A stretch of 64,000 bases of DNA from Terriglobia bacterium (GCA_021325275.1 JAJPHL010000047.1:34895-98894); one strand, 5' to 3'. Positions 34,708 through 43,477 are shown, counted from the first letter of the stretch. Notes: generated by a model from the letters alone, not told the origin. A program made the numbers and translations.

Positions 34708-35313
34708 ATGACGCCCGGAAGTATGATTCCAGAGTCTGTACGCGTTCGCGTGATGTCCGACGGCGCGGCCTACGTGGACGCGAATCGCGTGGGACACACC
34801 GAAATTCCGTTCGCCAAGCTGCTCGAAATGGTGGTGGCCGTTGCGGGACTCGATAGCGCGCGCATCCCCACGATTCTGCGTGCCGGTACCGTGACGATCG
34901 GCGAGAATCGCTATCGCTGGGACCCCATCACCGTGGACGCCGCGGCGATCGCGCCGCTCCTTGACGCATTCCCCAAACCTGATCCGTCGCGTGCGTTCGA
35001 CGCGTCGCGGTGTTTGCTGGCGCGGATTCGCGCGGGCGTGGAAACCATCGACTTGCCGCGCGACATGGCCACGCGCAAACGTTCGCGCGACGGAATCACG
35101 TTCTGGGACGCGCTGATGGACACCGCCGCGTCGCGCGCGCCGCAGTACTCCACATATTCCTTTCGCGACGGCGCCGATCTTTACACGCTCGATCTCTCGG
35201 CGGACGACGAGCGCCTTCTTCGCGACGCCGCGCCGCTCTTGGCGATCGCGCGCACGGCGGAACAAGTGGCAAGCTTGCCGCTGGAGCGCGTGACGTTTTA
35301 CGTGAAGCGCTGA
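34708..35313 (+). CDS. Hypothetical protein, 201 aa
   Basis: I do not recognise the family. The protein is soluble, without signal peptide, and begins MTPGSMIPESVRVRVMSDGAAYVDANRVGHTEIPFAKLLEMVV. It lies 9 nt downstream of the M20 gene, on the same strand, so co-transcription is likely. No catalytic motif stands out. Confidence 0.6.
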   Translation: MTPGSMIPESVRVRVMSDGAAYVDANRVGHTEIPFAKLLEMVVAVAGLDSARIPTILRAGTVTIGENRYRWDPITVDAAAIAPLLDAFPKPDPSRAFDASRCLLARIRAGVETIDLPRDMATRKRSRDGITFWDALMDTAASRAPQYSTYSFRDGADLYTLDLSADDERLLRDAAPLLAIARTAEQVASLPLERVTFYVKR

Positions 35314-35343
35314 ACCCAAGCAAGAACGTAGTACACTGTCTTC

Positions 35344-35388
35344 ATGACGCCTGCGCTCTTGCGTCCCAACCTCTTCGGCTGCGACTAG
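35344..35388 (+). CDS. Candidate 14-residue leader peptide
   Basis: ATG at 35344 opens a short frame encoding MTPALLRPNLFGCD. TACACT lies 6 nt upstream, so the mRNA may begin at this ATG. The stop codon overlaps the first half of a stem that masks the ribosome-binding site of the aminotransferase 58 nt downstream. Confidence 0.45.
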   Translation: MTPALLRPNLFGCD

Positions 35389-35444
35389 CTCCTCTCCTTT
35401 CGCTCCTGCACGTATCCGTTTGTTCAAGCGTTGATCGAGGAGCT
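35387..35444 (+). promoter_or_regulatory. Shine-Dalgarno-sequestering stem before the class III aminotransferase
   Basis: AGCTCCTC (35387-35394) is perfectly complementary to GAGGAGCT (35437-35444), which contains the Shine-Dalgarno of the gene at 35446. A ribosome ending the leader peptide would sit on the left half and free the site. Confidence 0.5.
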
Positions 35445-35445
35445 T

Positions 35446-36720
35446 ATGAATCCCAAAATTGTGACCGAGCTGCCGGGCCCGAAGGCCCGCGCGATTATTG
35501 AAACCGACACGAAGTACACTTCGCCGTCCTACGGACGCGTCTATCCGCTGGTGATGCGCCGCGGATCGGGCGTGATGGTGGAAGACGTCGACGGCAACCA
35601 GTTTCTCGATTTTCAAGCGGGCATCGCGGTTTGTTCCACCGGACACGCGCATCCCAAAGTTGTGGAAGCGATCCAACGGCAGGCCGCTGATTTCCTACAC
35701 ATGTGTTCGGCGGATTTTTATTCTCCGGTGATGGCGGAACTTTCGCAGCGGCTGACGGCCACATTCCCCGGCGGCGGTCCGGCGCGAGTGTTTTACGCGA
35801 ATTCCGGCACCGAGGCCGTGGAAGCGGCGATGAAATTGTCGCGCTATCACACGGGCCGCGATAAATTCATCGCCTTTCTAGGATCCTTTCACGGCCGCTC
35901 GATGGGATCGCTGTCGCTGACGTCGAGCAAGACGGCGCAGCGGCGGCGCTTCGGCGCGCTGGTGCCCGGCGTGCATCACGTGACGTATCCGAAGGCCGCG
36001 GGCGAAACGGCGCAAACTCGCGCCGCCATCGAACGTTTGTTCCAAACGATCCTTCCGCCCGAAGAAGTCGCGGCCATTGTCGTGGAGCCGATCCAAGGCG
36101 AAGGCGGATACATCGTTCCACCGTCCGATTTCTTGCCGACGCTGCGCGAAATCGCGGACCAGCACGGAATCCTGCTGGTCGCCGACGAAGTGCAATGCGG
36201 CTTGGGACGCACCGGAAAAATGTGGGCCGTCGAGCATGCGAATGTCGTGCCGGACATGATTTGTTCGTCGAAGGGACTGGCGTCGGGAATGCCGCTCGGC
36301 GCGATGATGGCGCGCGGTGACATCATGAATTGGACGCCCGGCGCGCACGCCTCCACGTTCGGCGGAAATCCCGTGTGCCTGGCGGCCGCGCTCGCGACGC
36401 TCGATTTAGTGCAAGGCGGATTGATGGGCAACGCCGCCGCGATGGGCCAGCGCATCATCGACCGAATCGCCGGATGGCCGAAGCGATTCCCGCGGGTCAC
36501 GGCGGTTCGCGGTTTGGGTTTGATGGTGGCGATCGATCTTGCGCCGGACGGCAGCGTTCCAGCCGGCGACGTGCGCGACAAGATTATCGAGCGCGCTTTC
36601 CACCGCGGCCTGCTGCTGCTCAGTTGCGGCGAAGCGGCGATCCGCTTCATGCCGCCCTTGGTCGTGGGCGCGGACGATGTCGATTGCGCGTTGACGATCC
36701 TGGAGGGATTGCTGGCTTAG
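35446..36720 (+). CDS. Class III aminotransferase (GABA/acetylornithine type)
   Basis: A 424-residue PLP enzyme: MVEDVDGNQFLDFQAGIAVCSTGHAHPKVVEAI, YANSGTEAVEAAMKLSRYHTGRDKFIAFLGSFHGRSMGSLSLTSSK, VEPIQGEGGYIVPPSDFLPTLREIADQHGILLVADEVQCGLGRTGKMWA, and the Schiff-base lysine in CSSKGLASGMPLGAMMA. The pattern fits omega-amino acid aminotransferases such as 4-aminobutyrate transaminase; the substrate is not settled. The ATG at 35446 has GAGGAG just upstream, which is masked by a stem (see the entry at 35387); a TTG at 35431 is an alternative start. Confidence 0.9.
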   Translation: MNPKIVTELPGPKARAIIETDTKYTSPSYGRVYPLVMRRGSGVMVEDVDGNQFLDFQAGIAVCSTGHAHPKVVEAIQRQAADFLHMCSADFYSPVMAELSQRLTATFPGGGPARVFYANSGTEAVEAAMKLSRYHTGRDKFIAFLGSFHGRSMGSLSLTSSKTAQRRRFGALVPGVHHVTYPKAAGETAQTRAAIERLFQTILPPEEVAAIVVEPIQGEGGYIVPPSDFLPTLREIADQHGILLVADEVQCGLGRTGKMWAVEHANVVPDMICSSKGLASGMPLGAMMARGDIMNWTPGAHASTFGGNPVCLAAALATLDLVQGGLMGNAAAMGQRIIDRIAGWPKRFPRVTAVRGLGLMVAIDLAPDGSVPAGDVRDKIIERAFHRGLLLLSCGEAAIRFMPPLVVGADDVDCALTILEGLLA

Positions 36721-36736
36721 CTGGCGCGCGTAGGCT

Positions 36737-37006
36737 TCATTCGCCCACCGGCGTTCCTAGCGGCCGGAGCTCTTCAAACGGATACTCGCCTTCAATCTGA
36801 ATCCGGCCCGCATCGACGAGTTCGCGCAACAAGACTTGCATCGGCTCCGGATCCAGGCCGCACGCTTCGTGAATCTCCGGAAGCGTCGCGACGCCGGGGG
36901 CTTTCGAGCGTAACGTCCCGTGCTCGGCTTGCTGCACGATCACGGCGAGCAGTTTCTTGGCCGATGAAGAGAGCGAGCCAGCCGGCAAATTAGTTGAATC
37001 GGACAT
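36737..37006 (-). CDS. Small winged-helix-like protein, 89 aa
   Basis: A soluble protein with KKLLAVIVQQAEHGTLRSKAPGVATLPEIHEACGLDPEPMQVLLRELVDAGRIQIEGEYPFEELRPLG, a helix-turn-helix plus wing pattern (EIHEACGLDPEPMQVLLREL). The start overlaps the 3' end of boxB by 17 bp, so it is translated with the box genes. It could be a regulator of the pathway; I do not recognise the family. Confidence 0.6.
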   Translation of the reverse strand: MSDSTNLPAGSLSSSAKKLLAVIVQQAEHGTLRSKAPGVATLPEIHEACGLDPEPMQVLLRELVDAGRIQIEGEYPFEELRPLGTPVGE

Positions 37007-38411
37007 ACTCGAATTCGATCGGCTGATTGTTGACGCCTCTTACCGGCGGCGCGATCCAATTCGCGAACTTGCCCGGCTCGATCACGCGTCCCATCAGCGA
37101 CTCCACGTAGTCGTGATCGGCGCGCGTCGGCAGCCATTCGCCCGCGCGTGCCGCAAATTCCGCTTCGCTGATCACTTGGCCGTCGGGCGTGATGTGATGA
37201 CCCGCGAAATTGCCGATCTTGCGGTGGAAGCCGATGTGGGGCAGCGTCAAGCGGAATTTCATTCCAAATTTCTCGGGAATTCGATTCCAGCGATCGACGC
37301 CCGCTTGAATTTCGCCGATGTAATCGTCGCGCAGCCGCGCGTTGAGCGCGTTCAGCGCGGGGATTTGCTTGGTCACGATGCGGCCGTTCTCCACTTCGGC
37401 CACGGGATAATCGGCGCCCGACAACTTGTGATCGTCGGAGAGTTTCGTTTCTTCGTAGCGCCCCTTCAAGCCCGACGTGTAGTACGTCGCGGCGTTGGAG
37501 GAAACATCAGATCCATACAAATCGAGCGTGACGCTGTAGTGGAAATTCAAAAACTTTTGAATCGTGGCCAGATCGATGATGCCGAACTCGCGTCCGGCCG
37601 CGGGATCTTCAAGTCCGCGCTTTTGCATTTCATCGCAGGTACGCTGCACCACGCGTGCCACGCCCGATTCGCCGACGAACATGTGATGCGCTTCTTCGGT
37701 GAGCATGAAACGGCACGTGCGCGCCAGCGGGTCGAAGCCCGATTCGGCGAGCGACGCCAGTTGGAATTTGCCGTCGCGATCGGTGAAAAACGTGAACATA
37801 AAAAATGCCAGCCAGTGTCGTGTCTCTTCATTGAACGCGGTAAGGATGCGCGGCTTGTCGGCGTCGCCGGAGCGCCGTTCGAGGAGCCCTTCGGCTTCCT
37901 CGCGGCCATCGCGTCCGAAGTAGCGATGCAGCAAATAGACCATCGCCCAAAGATGGCGGCCTTCCTCCACGTTCACTTGAAAAAGATTGCGCAAATCATA
38001 GAGCGATGGCGCGGTCATGCCGAGCAATCGCTGCTGCTCGACCGACGCGGGCTCGGTATCGCCTTGCGTCACGATGATGCGGCGCAGCGGCGACCGATAT
38101 TCGCCCGGCACTTCTTGCCACGCGGCGTCTCCCTTGTGGTCGCCGAAATTTACCTGGCGATGCTCGTCGCGCGGGACCAGGAAAATTCCCCAACGGTAAT
38201 CGGGCATCTTCACGTAACCGAAATTCGCCCAGCCATCGCGATCCACTGAGATCGCCGTGCGCAGGTATACGAGCAACTCGCTTGAATCGGCGGGTCCGGT
38301 GCCCGACCACCAATCGCGGAAGCCCGGCTGCCAGCGTTCCAGCGCGCGCTGCAACACTTTGTCCTCGGCGAGATTCACGTTGTTCGGAATTCGTTCGGAA
38401 TAGTCGATCAT
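36990..38411 (-). CDS. boxB: Benzoyl-CoA 2,3-epoxidase catalytic subunit BoxB
   Basis: The 473-residue protein matches BoxB throughout: MIDYSERIPNNVNLAEDKVLQRALERWQPGFRDWW, DGWANFGYVKMPDYRWGIFL, and a di-iron site spread over LFQVNVEEGRHLWAMVYLL, LTAFNEETRHWLAFFMF and FMLTEEAHHMFVGE. With its reductase BoxA it turns benzoyl-CoA into 2,3-epoxybenzoyl-CoA using oxygen. boxC is immediately upstream on the same strand. No boxA or benzoate-CoA ligase is present, so partners must be encoded elsewhere. Confidence 0.93.
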   Translation of the reverse strand: MIDYSERIPNNVNLAEDKVLQRALERWQPGFRDWWSGTGPADSSELLVYLRTAISVDRDGWANFGYVKMPDYRWGIFLVPRDEHRQVNFGDHKGDAAWQEVPGEYRSPLRRIIVTQGDTEPASVEQQRLLGMTAPSLYDLRNLFQVNVEEGRHLWAMVYLLHRYFGRDGREEAEGLLERRSGDADKPRILTAFNEETRHWLAFFMFTFFTDRDGKFQLASLAESGFDPLARTCRFMLTEEAHHMFVGESGVARVVQRTCDEMQKRGLEDPAAGREFGIIDLATIQKFLNFHYSVTLDLYGSDVSSNAATYYTSGLKGRYEETKLSDDHKLSGADYPVAEVENGRIVTKQIPALNALNARLRDDYIGEIQAGVDRWNRIPEKFGMKFRLTLPHIGFHRKIGNFAGHHITPDGQVISEAEFAARAGEWLPTRADHDYVESLMGRVIEPGKFANWIAPPVRGVNNQPIEFEYVRFN

Positions 38412-38475
38412 TGCGACACCTCAAAAAAAGTTCCGAGTTCCGAGACCCGAGTTCCGAGTCGAAACTCCTTCGTCC

Positions 38476-40140
38476 TTAGACCCTTTCCCACGAGAACTTG
38501 GCGCGCTGGCCCGATCCGTAAACCTTCAGCGCTCCCGCGGGACCAACGGCGTTCGGGCGAATGAAAATCCAGTTTTGCCACGCCGAGAGGCGGCCGAAGA
38601 CGCGCGTGTTCATCGTCTCGCCGGGACCGAAGCGCAGATTCGCTTCCATGCCGGTGAGCGCGTCGGGCGAAAGCGCGTTGCGGCTTTCGATGGCCAGGCG
38701 GATTTCGTCGTCCCAGTCGAGATCGTCGACGGCGGCGGTGATCAGGCCCAGTTGTTCCGCTTCGCGCGCGCCGATGGCTGCATTGATTCGCCAGCGCAGC
38801 GCCGCGAGATGCTTGTCGTCCTCGTAGAAACGCGCGGCGATTCTGGCGTGCAGCGCAACGTTCTCGAGTCCGCCGAAGTTCATTTCGCTGAGTGTAACGC
38901 TCGGCGCGGGACCCTCTGACGTGTCGCGCATGTAGACGCGATCGGCGGCCAGCGCGAGTTCCATTAGCGTGCCCGCGAAGCACGACCCCGGCTCGATGAC
39001 GGCATAGAGCGATCGCGACGACACTTCGAGTCGCGCGAGTGTGCGCCGCAATTCGCCGATCACTTCGCGCACAAACCAATTCTTCTTGTGTTCAAACAGC
39101 AAAGCGTCTGCTGCAAAAACGTTGGCGGGATCGCCTTCGGTTTTCAGAATCCACAGACCCAACTCGAGTTCGTTGGTGCGCAGGCTCAAGATTGCGTCGT
39201 CGAGTTCGCGCGCCATTTCGAGCGGCCAAAAAGCCGCGGACTCTTCGATGGCAGCGGGCGCGGCATGCGGCGCGCGGACCGTAATTGTCACCGTGCGTCC
39301 GGCGCGATCGATTTGCGCGTCGACGTATTCATAGTGATAGCCCGCGCCGTCGACGGTACGTTCGAGCGGCGTCAGCGCGACGCCCTTGGCGGCTTCCGGG
39401 CGATCGCTCTTCGCGGCGAGTTCCACGGCACGTGCGCGCACGGCCTCGGTGAATTGCTGCGGTTTGGCGATGGCATCGACGAATCGTTGATCCTTAGCGC
39501 GCTGTCCTTGCACGCCTTCCGATTGCGTGCAGAACAAATCGGCGTGATCGCGGCGAACTTTGCGTTTATCGGTAAGCCGCGTGAGTCCTCCGGTGCCGGG
39601 CAGCACGCCGAGCAGCGGAATTTCCGGCAAGCTAACCGCCGACGATCGATCGTCGACGAGAAAAATCTCGTCGCACGCGAGCGCGAGTTCGTACCCGCCG
39701 CCGGCCGTCGATCCATTGCACGCGGCGATGAAGCGGAGTCCCGAGTGCGCACTGGAATCCTCGATGCCGTTGCGCGTTTCGTTGGTGAACTTGCAAAAAT
39801 TCACCTTCCACGCGTGATTGGAAAGCCCGAGCATGTAAATGTTGGCGCCACTGCAAAAGACGCGCTGCTTGGCGGACGTGATCACGACCACGCGCGTCTC
39901 GGGATGCTCGAAACGAATGCGCTGAAGCGCGTCGTGCAACTCGATGTCGACGCCCAAGTCATAGGAATTCAGCTTCAGCTTGTAGCCGGGGCGAATGCCG
40001 CCGTCTTCTTGCGTGTCCATCGCGAGCGTCGCGATGGGGCCGTCGAACGAGAGTCGCCAGTGTCGATACTGTGATGGATCGGTGCGGTAGTCGACGGCCT
40101 CGGGAATCGTCTTGTCTAATGTCTCTTCCGCCACACTCAT
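38476..40140 (-). CDS. boxC: 2,3-epoxybenzoyl-CoA dihydrolase BoxC
   Basis: The 554-residue protein is a double crotonase-like enzyme: YRHWRLSFDGPIATLAMDTQEDGGIRPGYKLKLNSYDLGVDIELHDALQRIRFEHPETRVVVITSAKQRVFCSGANIYMLG and FIAACNGSTAGGGYELALACDEIFLVDDRSSAVSLPEIPLLGVLPGTGG. This is the BoxC signature; the enzyme opens the ring of 2,3-epoxybenzoyl-CoA by double hydration, releasing formate. Length fits the family (about 555). GGGGG lies 10 nt upstream of the ATG. It is followed by boxB after 64 nt, in which short GAGTTCCGAG repeats occur. Confidence 0.93.
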   Translation of the reverse strand: MSVAEETLDKTIPEAVDYRTDPSQYRHWRLSFDGPIATLAMDTQEDGGIRPGYKLKLNSYDLGVDIELHDALQRIRFEHPETRVVVITSAKQRVFCSGANIYMLGLSNHAWKVNFCKFTNETRNGIEDSSAHSGLRFIAACNGSTAGGGYELALACDEIFLVDDRSSAVSLPEIPLLGVLPGTGGLTRLTDKRKVRRDHADLFCTQSEGVQGQRAKDQRFVDAIAKPQQFTEAVRARAVELAAKSDRPEAAKGVALTPLERTVDGAGYHYEYVDAQIDRAGRTVTITVRAPHAAPAAIEESAAFWPLEMARELDDAILSLRTNELELGLWILKTEGDPANVFAADALLFEHKKNWFVREVIGELRRTLARLEVSSRSLYAVIEPGSCFAGTLMELALAADRVYMRDTSEGPAPSVTLSEMNFGGLENVALHARIAARFYEDDKHLAALRWRINAAIGAREAEQLGLITAAVDDLDWDDEIRLAIESRNALSPDALTGMEANLRFGPGETMNTRVFGRLSAWQNWIFIRPNAVGPAGALKVYGSGQRAKFSWERV

Positions 40141-40234
40141 TCGTGAACGTCCCCCTAAGTTTCATTGTACTCGCGAACGCGTGTTTCGACTGGATCACGC
40201 TTCGCAGGCGTTTTGCGCGATAATCAAGTTGCCA

Positions 40235-40486
40235 GTGAGTCTGCCACCGATCAAGCCGCTGCACGATGACGATTCGCTGAACCGCGTGAAACTGGAGCGG
40301 TTCGGCAAACTCGATACGGATGATTTGCTGGAATCGTTGAAGCCGGGGCAACCAAGTTCGCTCAAGACGAAAGTGGACGGAACCATAATGGATGGCCATC
40401 ACCGCTTGCGTGTTTTGATCGAGCGGGGCGTGAATGTGAATGTGCTTCCTCGAGAAGTCCTATCATCTAGTGAAGGTGAGAAATGA
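40235..40486 (+). CDS. Small DGHHR-motif protein, partner of the phosphatase
   Basis: An 83-residue protein with PPIKPLHDDDSLNRVKLERFGKLDTDDLLESLKPGQPSSLKTKVDGTIMDGHHRLRVLIERGVNVNVLPREV. The VDGTIMDGHHRLRVL segment resembles the ParB/Srx-type DGHHR nucleotide-binding motif, found in ParB-like and sulfiredoxin-like proteins. The start is uncertain; I use the GTG at 40235 because the longer frame from 40112 overlaps boxC and looks non-native. Its stop overlaps the next start (ATGA), so the two are a translation-coupled pair. Confidence 0.6.
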   Translation: MSLPPIKPLHDDDSLNRVKLERFGKLDTDDLLESLKPGQPSSLKTKVDGTIMDGHHRLRVLIERGVNVNVLPREVLSSSEGEK

Positions 40487-41001
40487 CCACACAGCTTCCA
40501 ACAATTGAAGGTCCATGGTCGGGACGGCTGGTCGTGTCTCCGCGTCCTCGCGGCGGCGACTGGCTCGATGACGAGATGGCCGCGTGGCATGCCGCCGGAA
40601 TCGGAACGGTTGTTTCGTTGTTGACGAAGGGCGAAGAGGAAGAGATGGAACTCACGAGGGAAGCCGCCGCTGCTCAGGCGCAAGGAATGCGGTTTCTATC
40701 GCTGCCGATCGAGGATCGCAGCGTTCCCGCATCGCGTGCCGAAACCAGCGCGCTCGTTGCGGAAATATCGCGTGCGCTGGCGCGCGGAGACAATGTCGTG
40801 ATCCATTGTCGCGGCGGTTTCGGTCGCGCGCCGTTGATTGCCGCGAGCGTGCTTTCGACGGTAGGCATTTCGCCGGATCTGGCGTTCAAACGAATTGGCG
40901 CGGTGCGTCACAGCATCGTGCCCGAAACGGATCAACAGCGGGAATGGGTGAGAGCTTTTGCCGCGGAGGCCGCGCCCGTATCCCCCGTTTCCGCGCGGTA
41001 G
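40483..41001 (+). CDS. Dual-specificity-type protein phosphatase
   Basis: The 172-residue protein carries the Cys-phosphatase loop VVIHCRGGFGRAPLIAA (HCX5R; the residue after R is Ala instead of the usual Ser/Thr), with a preceding SLLTKGEEEEM and PIEDRSVP loop that holds a candidate general-acid Asp. The fold is that of DSP/CDKN3-like phosphatases. The R-to-A change after the loop could slow phosphoenzyme release. It overlaps the DGHHR gene by 4 bp; the pair may be a small regulatory module. Confidence 0.8.
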   Translation: MTTQLPTIEGPWSGRLVVSPRPRGGDWLDDEMAAWHAAGIGTVVSLLTKGEEEEMELTREAAAAQAQGMRFLSLPIEDRSVPASRAETSALVAEISRALARGDNVVIHCRGGFGRAPLIAASVLSTVGISPDLAFKRIGAVRHSIVPETDQQREWVRAFAAEAAPVSPVSAR

Positions 41002-41055
41002 CTTTCTCGCATTCCTAACGCACTTTCCTCACAAAGTGATACCCTGGACGCCGTC

Positions 41056-42264
41056 ATGTCCACTTCTTCCACTGCGGTCGCACCGCGTATGTCCGGCGAT
41101 CTTCGCCTGCGTCTTTCCGTCATGATGTTCCTCGAGTTCGCGGTTTGGGGCGCGTGGTTCGTCGTGCTGGGAAATTATCTCGAGGCCCTGCATTTTTCGA
41201 AAACGCAAGTCGGAACGATGTACAGCTTGATTCCGCTCGGCGCGATCCTCTCGACCATGTTCGTCGGCCAGTTCGCCGACCGCTATTTTTCGAGTGAGCG
41301 CTTGATGGCCGTGCTGCATCTGGCCGGCGCGGGCTTGCTGTTCTGGATGGCGCAAGTGCAGGACGCGAACAAGTTCACGCTGCTCGCGGCGGTCACGTTG
41401 CTCTACTCGCTGGCGTACAATCCCACGCTCGCGCTTGCCAACTCGATTTCGTTCGCGCACATCCCCGACGGTGGACGCGACTTCCCGGGTATCCGCGTTT
41501 TCGGGACCATCGGATGGATCGCTGTAAACCTGACTGTCGGCCGATTCCTGGACATTCACTCGAACCAGCCGCTGCTGCTCGCGGCCGGGATTTCGCTGGC
41601 GCTGGGCTTGTTCAGTTTGGTGTTGCCGCACACGCCTCCCGCGGGCGCGAGCACGTCGGCAGGTGGTCCGGCGTTTTTGCGCGCATTCGCATTGATGAAG
41701 GATTTTTCGTTCGGCGTGTTCTTCGTCGTGTCGCTCGTGATCACCATCGTTCTCGCGTTCTACTACAGTTTCACGGGACAATTCCTCGAGCACAGCGGCG
41801 TGAAAGACGTGGCGTCGACGATGACCATCGGACAGTTCATGGAAATGTGTTTCCTCCCGATCCTGCCTTGGTTTCTGCGCAACATCAAGATGAAGGGCGT
41901 GCTGGCGCTCGGTATGTTCTGCTGGGGATTGCGTTACGCATTCTTCGCCGTGGGACATCCTTGGGCGTTGGTGATCGCGGGCGTCGCGCTGCACGGATTC
42001 TGTTTCGACTTTTTCTTCGCCGCCGGATTTATCCACGTCGATAACACCGCGCCGCGCGACATTCAGGCCAGCGCGCAAGCGTTGTTCAGTTTCCTTACCT
42101 ATGGCGTGGGCATGTACATCGGCAGCGAAGTTTCGGGTCGCGTCGCGCAGGCGTACACCGACGCCGCGGGCAATACGAATTGGACTGCGTTCTGGATGTT
42201 CCCGGCGATCGGCGTGCTCGTTTCGCTCGCGGCGTTCTTGGCGTTCTTCCGATCGAAGGATTGA
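41056..42264 (+). CDS. MFS transporter of the nucleoside:H+ symporter (NupG-like) type
   Basis: A 402-residue protein with twelve hydrophobic segments. LRLSVMMFLEFAVWGAWFVVLGNYLEALHFSKTQVGTMYSLIPLGAILSTMFVGQFADRYFSSERLMAVLHLAGAGLLF is the NHS-family N-terminal half; PGIRVFGTIGWIAVNLTVG and ADALF/QALFSFLTYGVGMYIGSEVSG follow. The family brings nucleosides into the cell with protons, but several homologues in this phylum have other or unknown substrates. The stop is one base before the stop of the convergent polyprenol-kinase-like gene. Confidence 0.85.
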   Translation: MSTSSTAVAPRMSGDLRLRLSVMMFLEFAVWGAWFVVLGNYLEALHFSKTQVGTMYSLIPLGAILSTMFVGQFADRYFSSERLMAVLHLAGAGLLFWMAQVQDANKFTLLAAVTLLYSLAYNPTLALANSISFAHIPDGGRDFPGIRVFGTIGWIAVNLTVGRFLDIHSNQPLLLAAGISLALGLFSLVLPHTPPAGASTSAGGPAFLRAFALMKDFSFGVFFVVSLVITIVLAFYYSFTGQFLEHSGVKDVASTMTIGQFMEMCFLPILPWFLRNIKMKGVLALGMFCWGLRYAFFAVGHPWALVIAGVALHGFCFDFFFAAGFIHVDNTAPRDIQASAQALFSFLTYGVGMYIGSEVSGRVAQAYTDAAGNTNWTAFWMFPAIGVLVSLAAFLAFFRSKD

Positions 42265-42265
42265 A

Positions 42266-43477
42266 TTACCGGAAGAGCCCGAGCGCGATCATTCCTCCGG
42301 CCAACGTGCCGAGGAAATTCACGCCTTCGTTGTTGAGCCATCCATCTTTCTCGAGCGAGCCGCCGAGAAGGCTGTCGATCACGCTGCCCGACGCCGCGCC
42401 CACCAGCACGGCCCGTCCTTCGCCGCCACGCAATCCGCCGAGTTGCAGCGCGATCGCCGTGACAACGGTCGCGGCAACAATTCCGGCGAGGGTTCCCGCG
42501 ATCGAAACGCCGCCTGACGTTCCCGGCCGCGCCGGACGTCCGGTTGCGAGCAAATAAACTTTCCCCTTAAGCAATGGACCAATCTCCGTCGCGACGGTAT
42601 CCGCGGCGGCCGCCGCCAACGATGCCGTTACGCCAACAGGCTGTCCGATGAACGCGAAGAAGACGGCCGCGCCCGCGTTGGCCACCGCTTGCTCGGCGAC
42701 GCGCGCGCCCTTGCGGCGCTCCGCCAATCCCATCGCTTGTTTTTTCGCGTACGCAAAGCGCGTTGCGCCGGAGCCGATCGCGAAGAACGCGAACAGCAGC
42801 GCCGCGGCTTGCCATCCGCCGAAGGTATAGAGCAGCGTGGCGATCACAAAACCGGCCATCGCGCCTGAAATTGTTACCAGTCGCAGCGCGAAAGCGGCCA
42901 CTGCGAACACAGCGGCGAACGCCGCGCCATAAGGATTGATCGCAAACGCCGGCGTAAATGTGCCGAGGATCAGCGCGGGCGCAATCGGTACGGTGAGATC
43001 GTCCGCAATCGGCAGCGGCAGCGTTTCAACAATCGCCGCGGCGATCACCGCGAGACCCAGGCGAGTCCACGGCGGCCACGTGAAGGAAATCCAGAACCAG
43101 ATTCCCGCGGCAGCGGCGAATCCCGCGATCAAAAACGCAATTGTTCCGATGATGCTCTTCTGTTTGGCCCACGGCCAACTGGGCCCGCGCCCCAACAGCG
43201 CGGCCGCGCCATCGCCCACCGCCATGATCGCCCAACAGGCGCCCGCCACGTGCAACGGCAGCGTCGTGACCAGCAACAGCACAGCCACCGGATAGAGAAA
43301 AATTCCCGACGTTACGTTTTGCTCGCCGCGGCGATAAATATCCGGCAGCAGCTTGGGAAGAAAGATCAGATTGAAGACGCACGCCGCGCCCGCCATCAGC
43401 AGCGCTTCATGCGGCGAGAACCAGCGGAAGAGCAGCGCGAAGACAATGCAACCGGTGTGGAGGAGTATGCGCTTCAT
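42266..43477 (-). CDS. Fused polyprenol/phytol-kinase-like and DUF92 membrane protein (VTE5-VTE6 type)
   Basis: A 403-residue protein with about a dozen membrane segments. The N-terminal half (MKRILLHTGCIVFALLFRWFSP, LPDIYRRGEQNVTSGIFLYPVAVLLL, WAIMAVGDGAAALLGR) resembles CTP-dependent polyprenol, phytol and dolichol kinases (SEC59/VTE5 family), where the GDxxAxxxG element is conserved. The C-terminal half (GLAERRKGARVAEQAVANAGAAVFFAFIG, AAAAADTVATEIG, ATGRPARPGTSGGVSIAGTLAGI, EGRAVLVGAASGSVIDSLLGGSLEKDGWLNNEGVNFLGTLAGGMIAL) is DUF92, the VTE6 phytyl-phosphate kinase family. Together they could turn an isoprenoid alcohol into its mono- and diphosphate. The start at 43477 is chosen because upstream frame residues look non-native. 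Confidence 0.75.
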   Translation of the reverse strand: MKRILLHTGCIVFALLFRWFSPHEALLMAGAACVFNLIFLPKLLPDIYRRGEQNVTSGIFLYPVAVLLLVTTLPLHVAGACWAIMAVGDGAAALLGRGPSWPWAKQKSIIGTIAFLIAGFAAAAGIWFWISFTWPPWTRLGLAVIAAAIVETLPLPIADDLTVPIAPALILGTFTPAFAINPYGAAFAAVFAVAAFALRLVTISGAMAGFVIATLLYTFGGWQAAALLFAFFAIGSGATRFAYAKKQAMGLAERRKGARVAEQAVANAGAAVFFAFIGQPVGVTASLAAAAADTVATEIGPLLKGKVYLLATGRPARPGTSGGVSIAGTLAGIVAATVVTAIALQLGGLRGGEGRAVLVGAASGSVIDSLLGGSLEKDGWLNNEGVNFLGTLAGGMIALGLFR

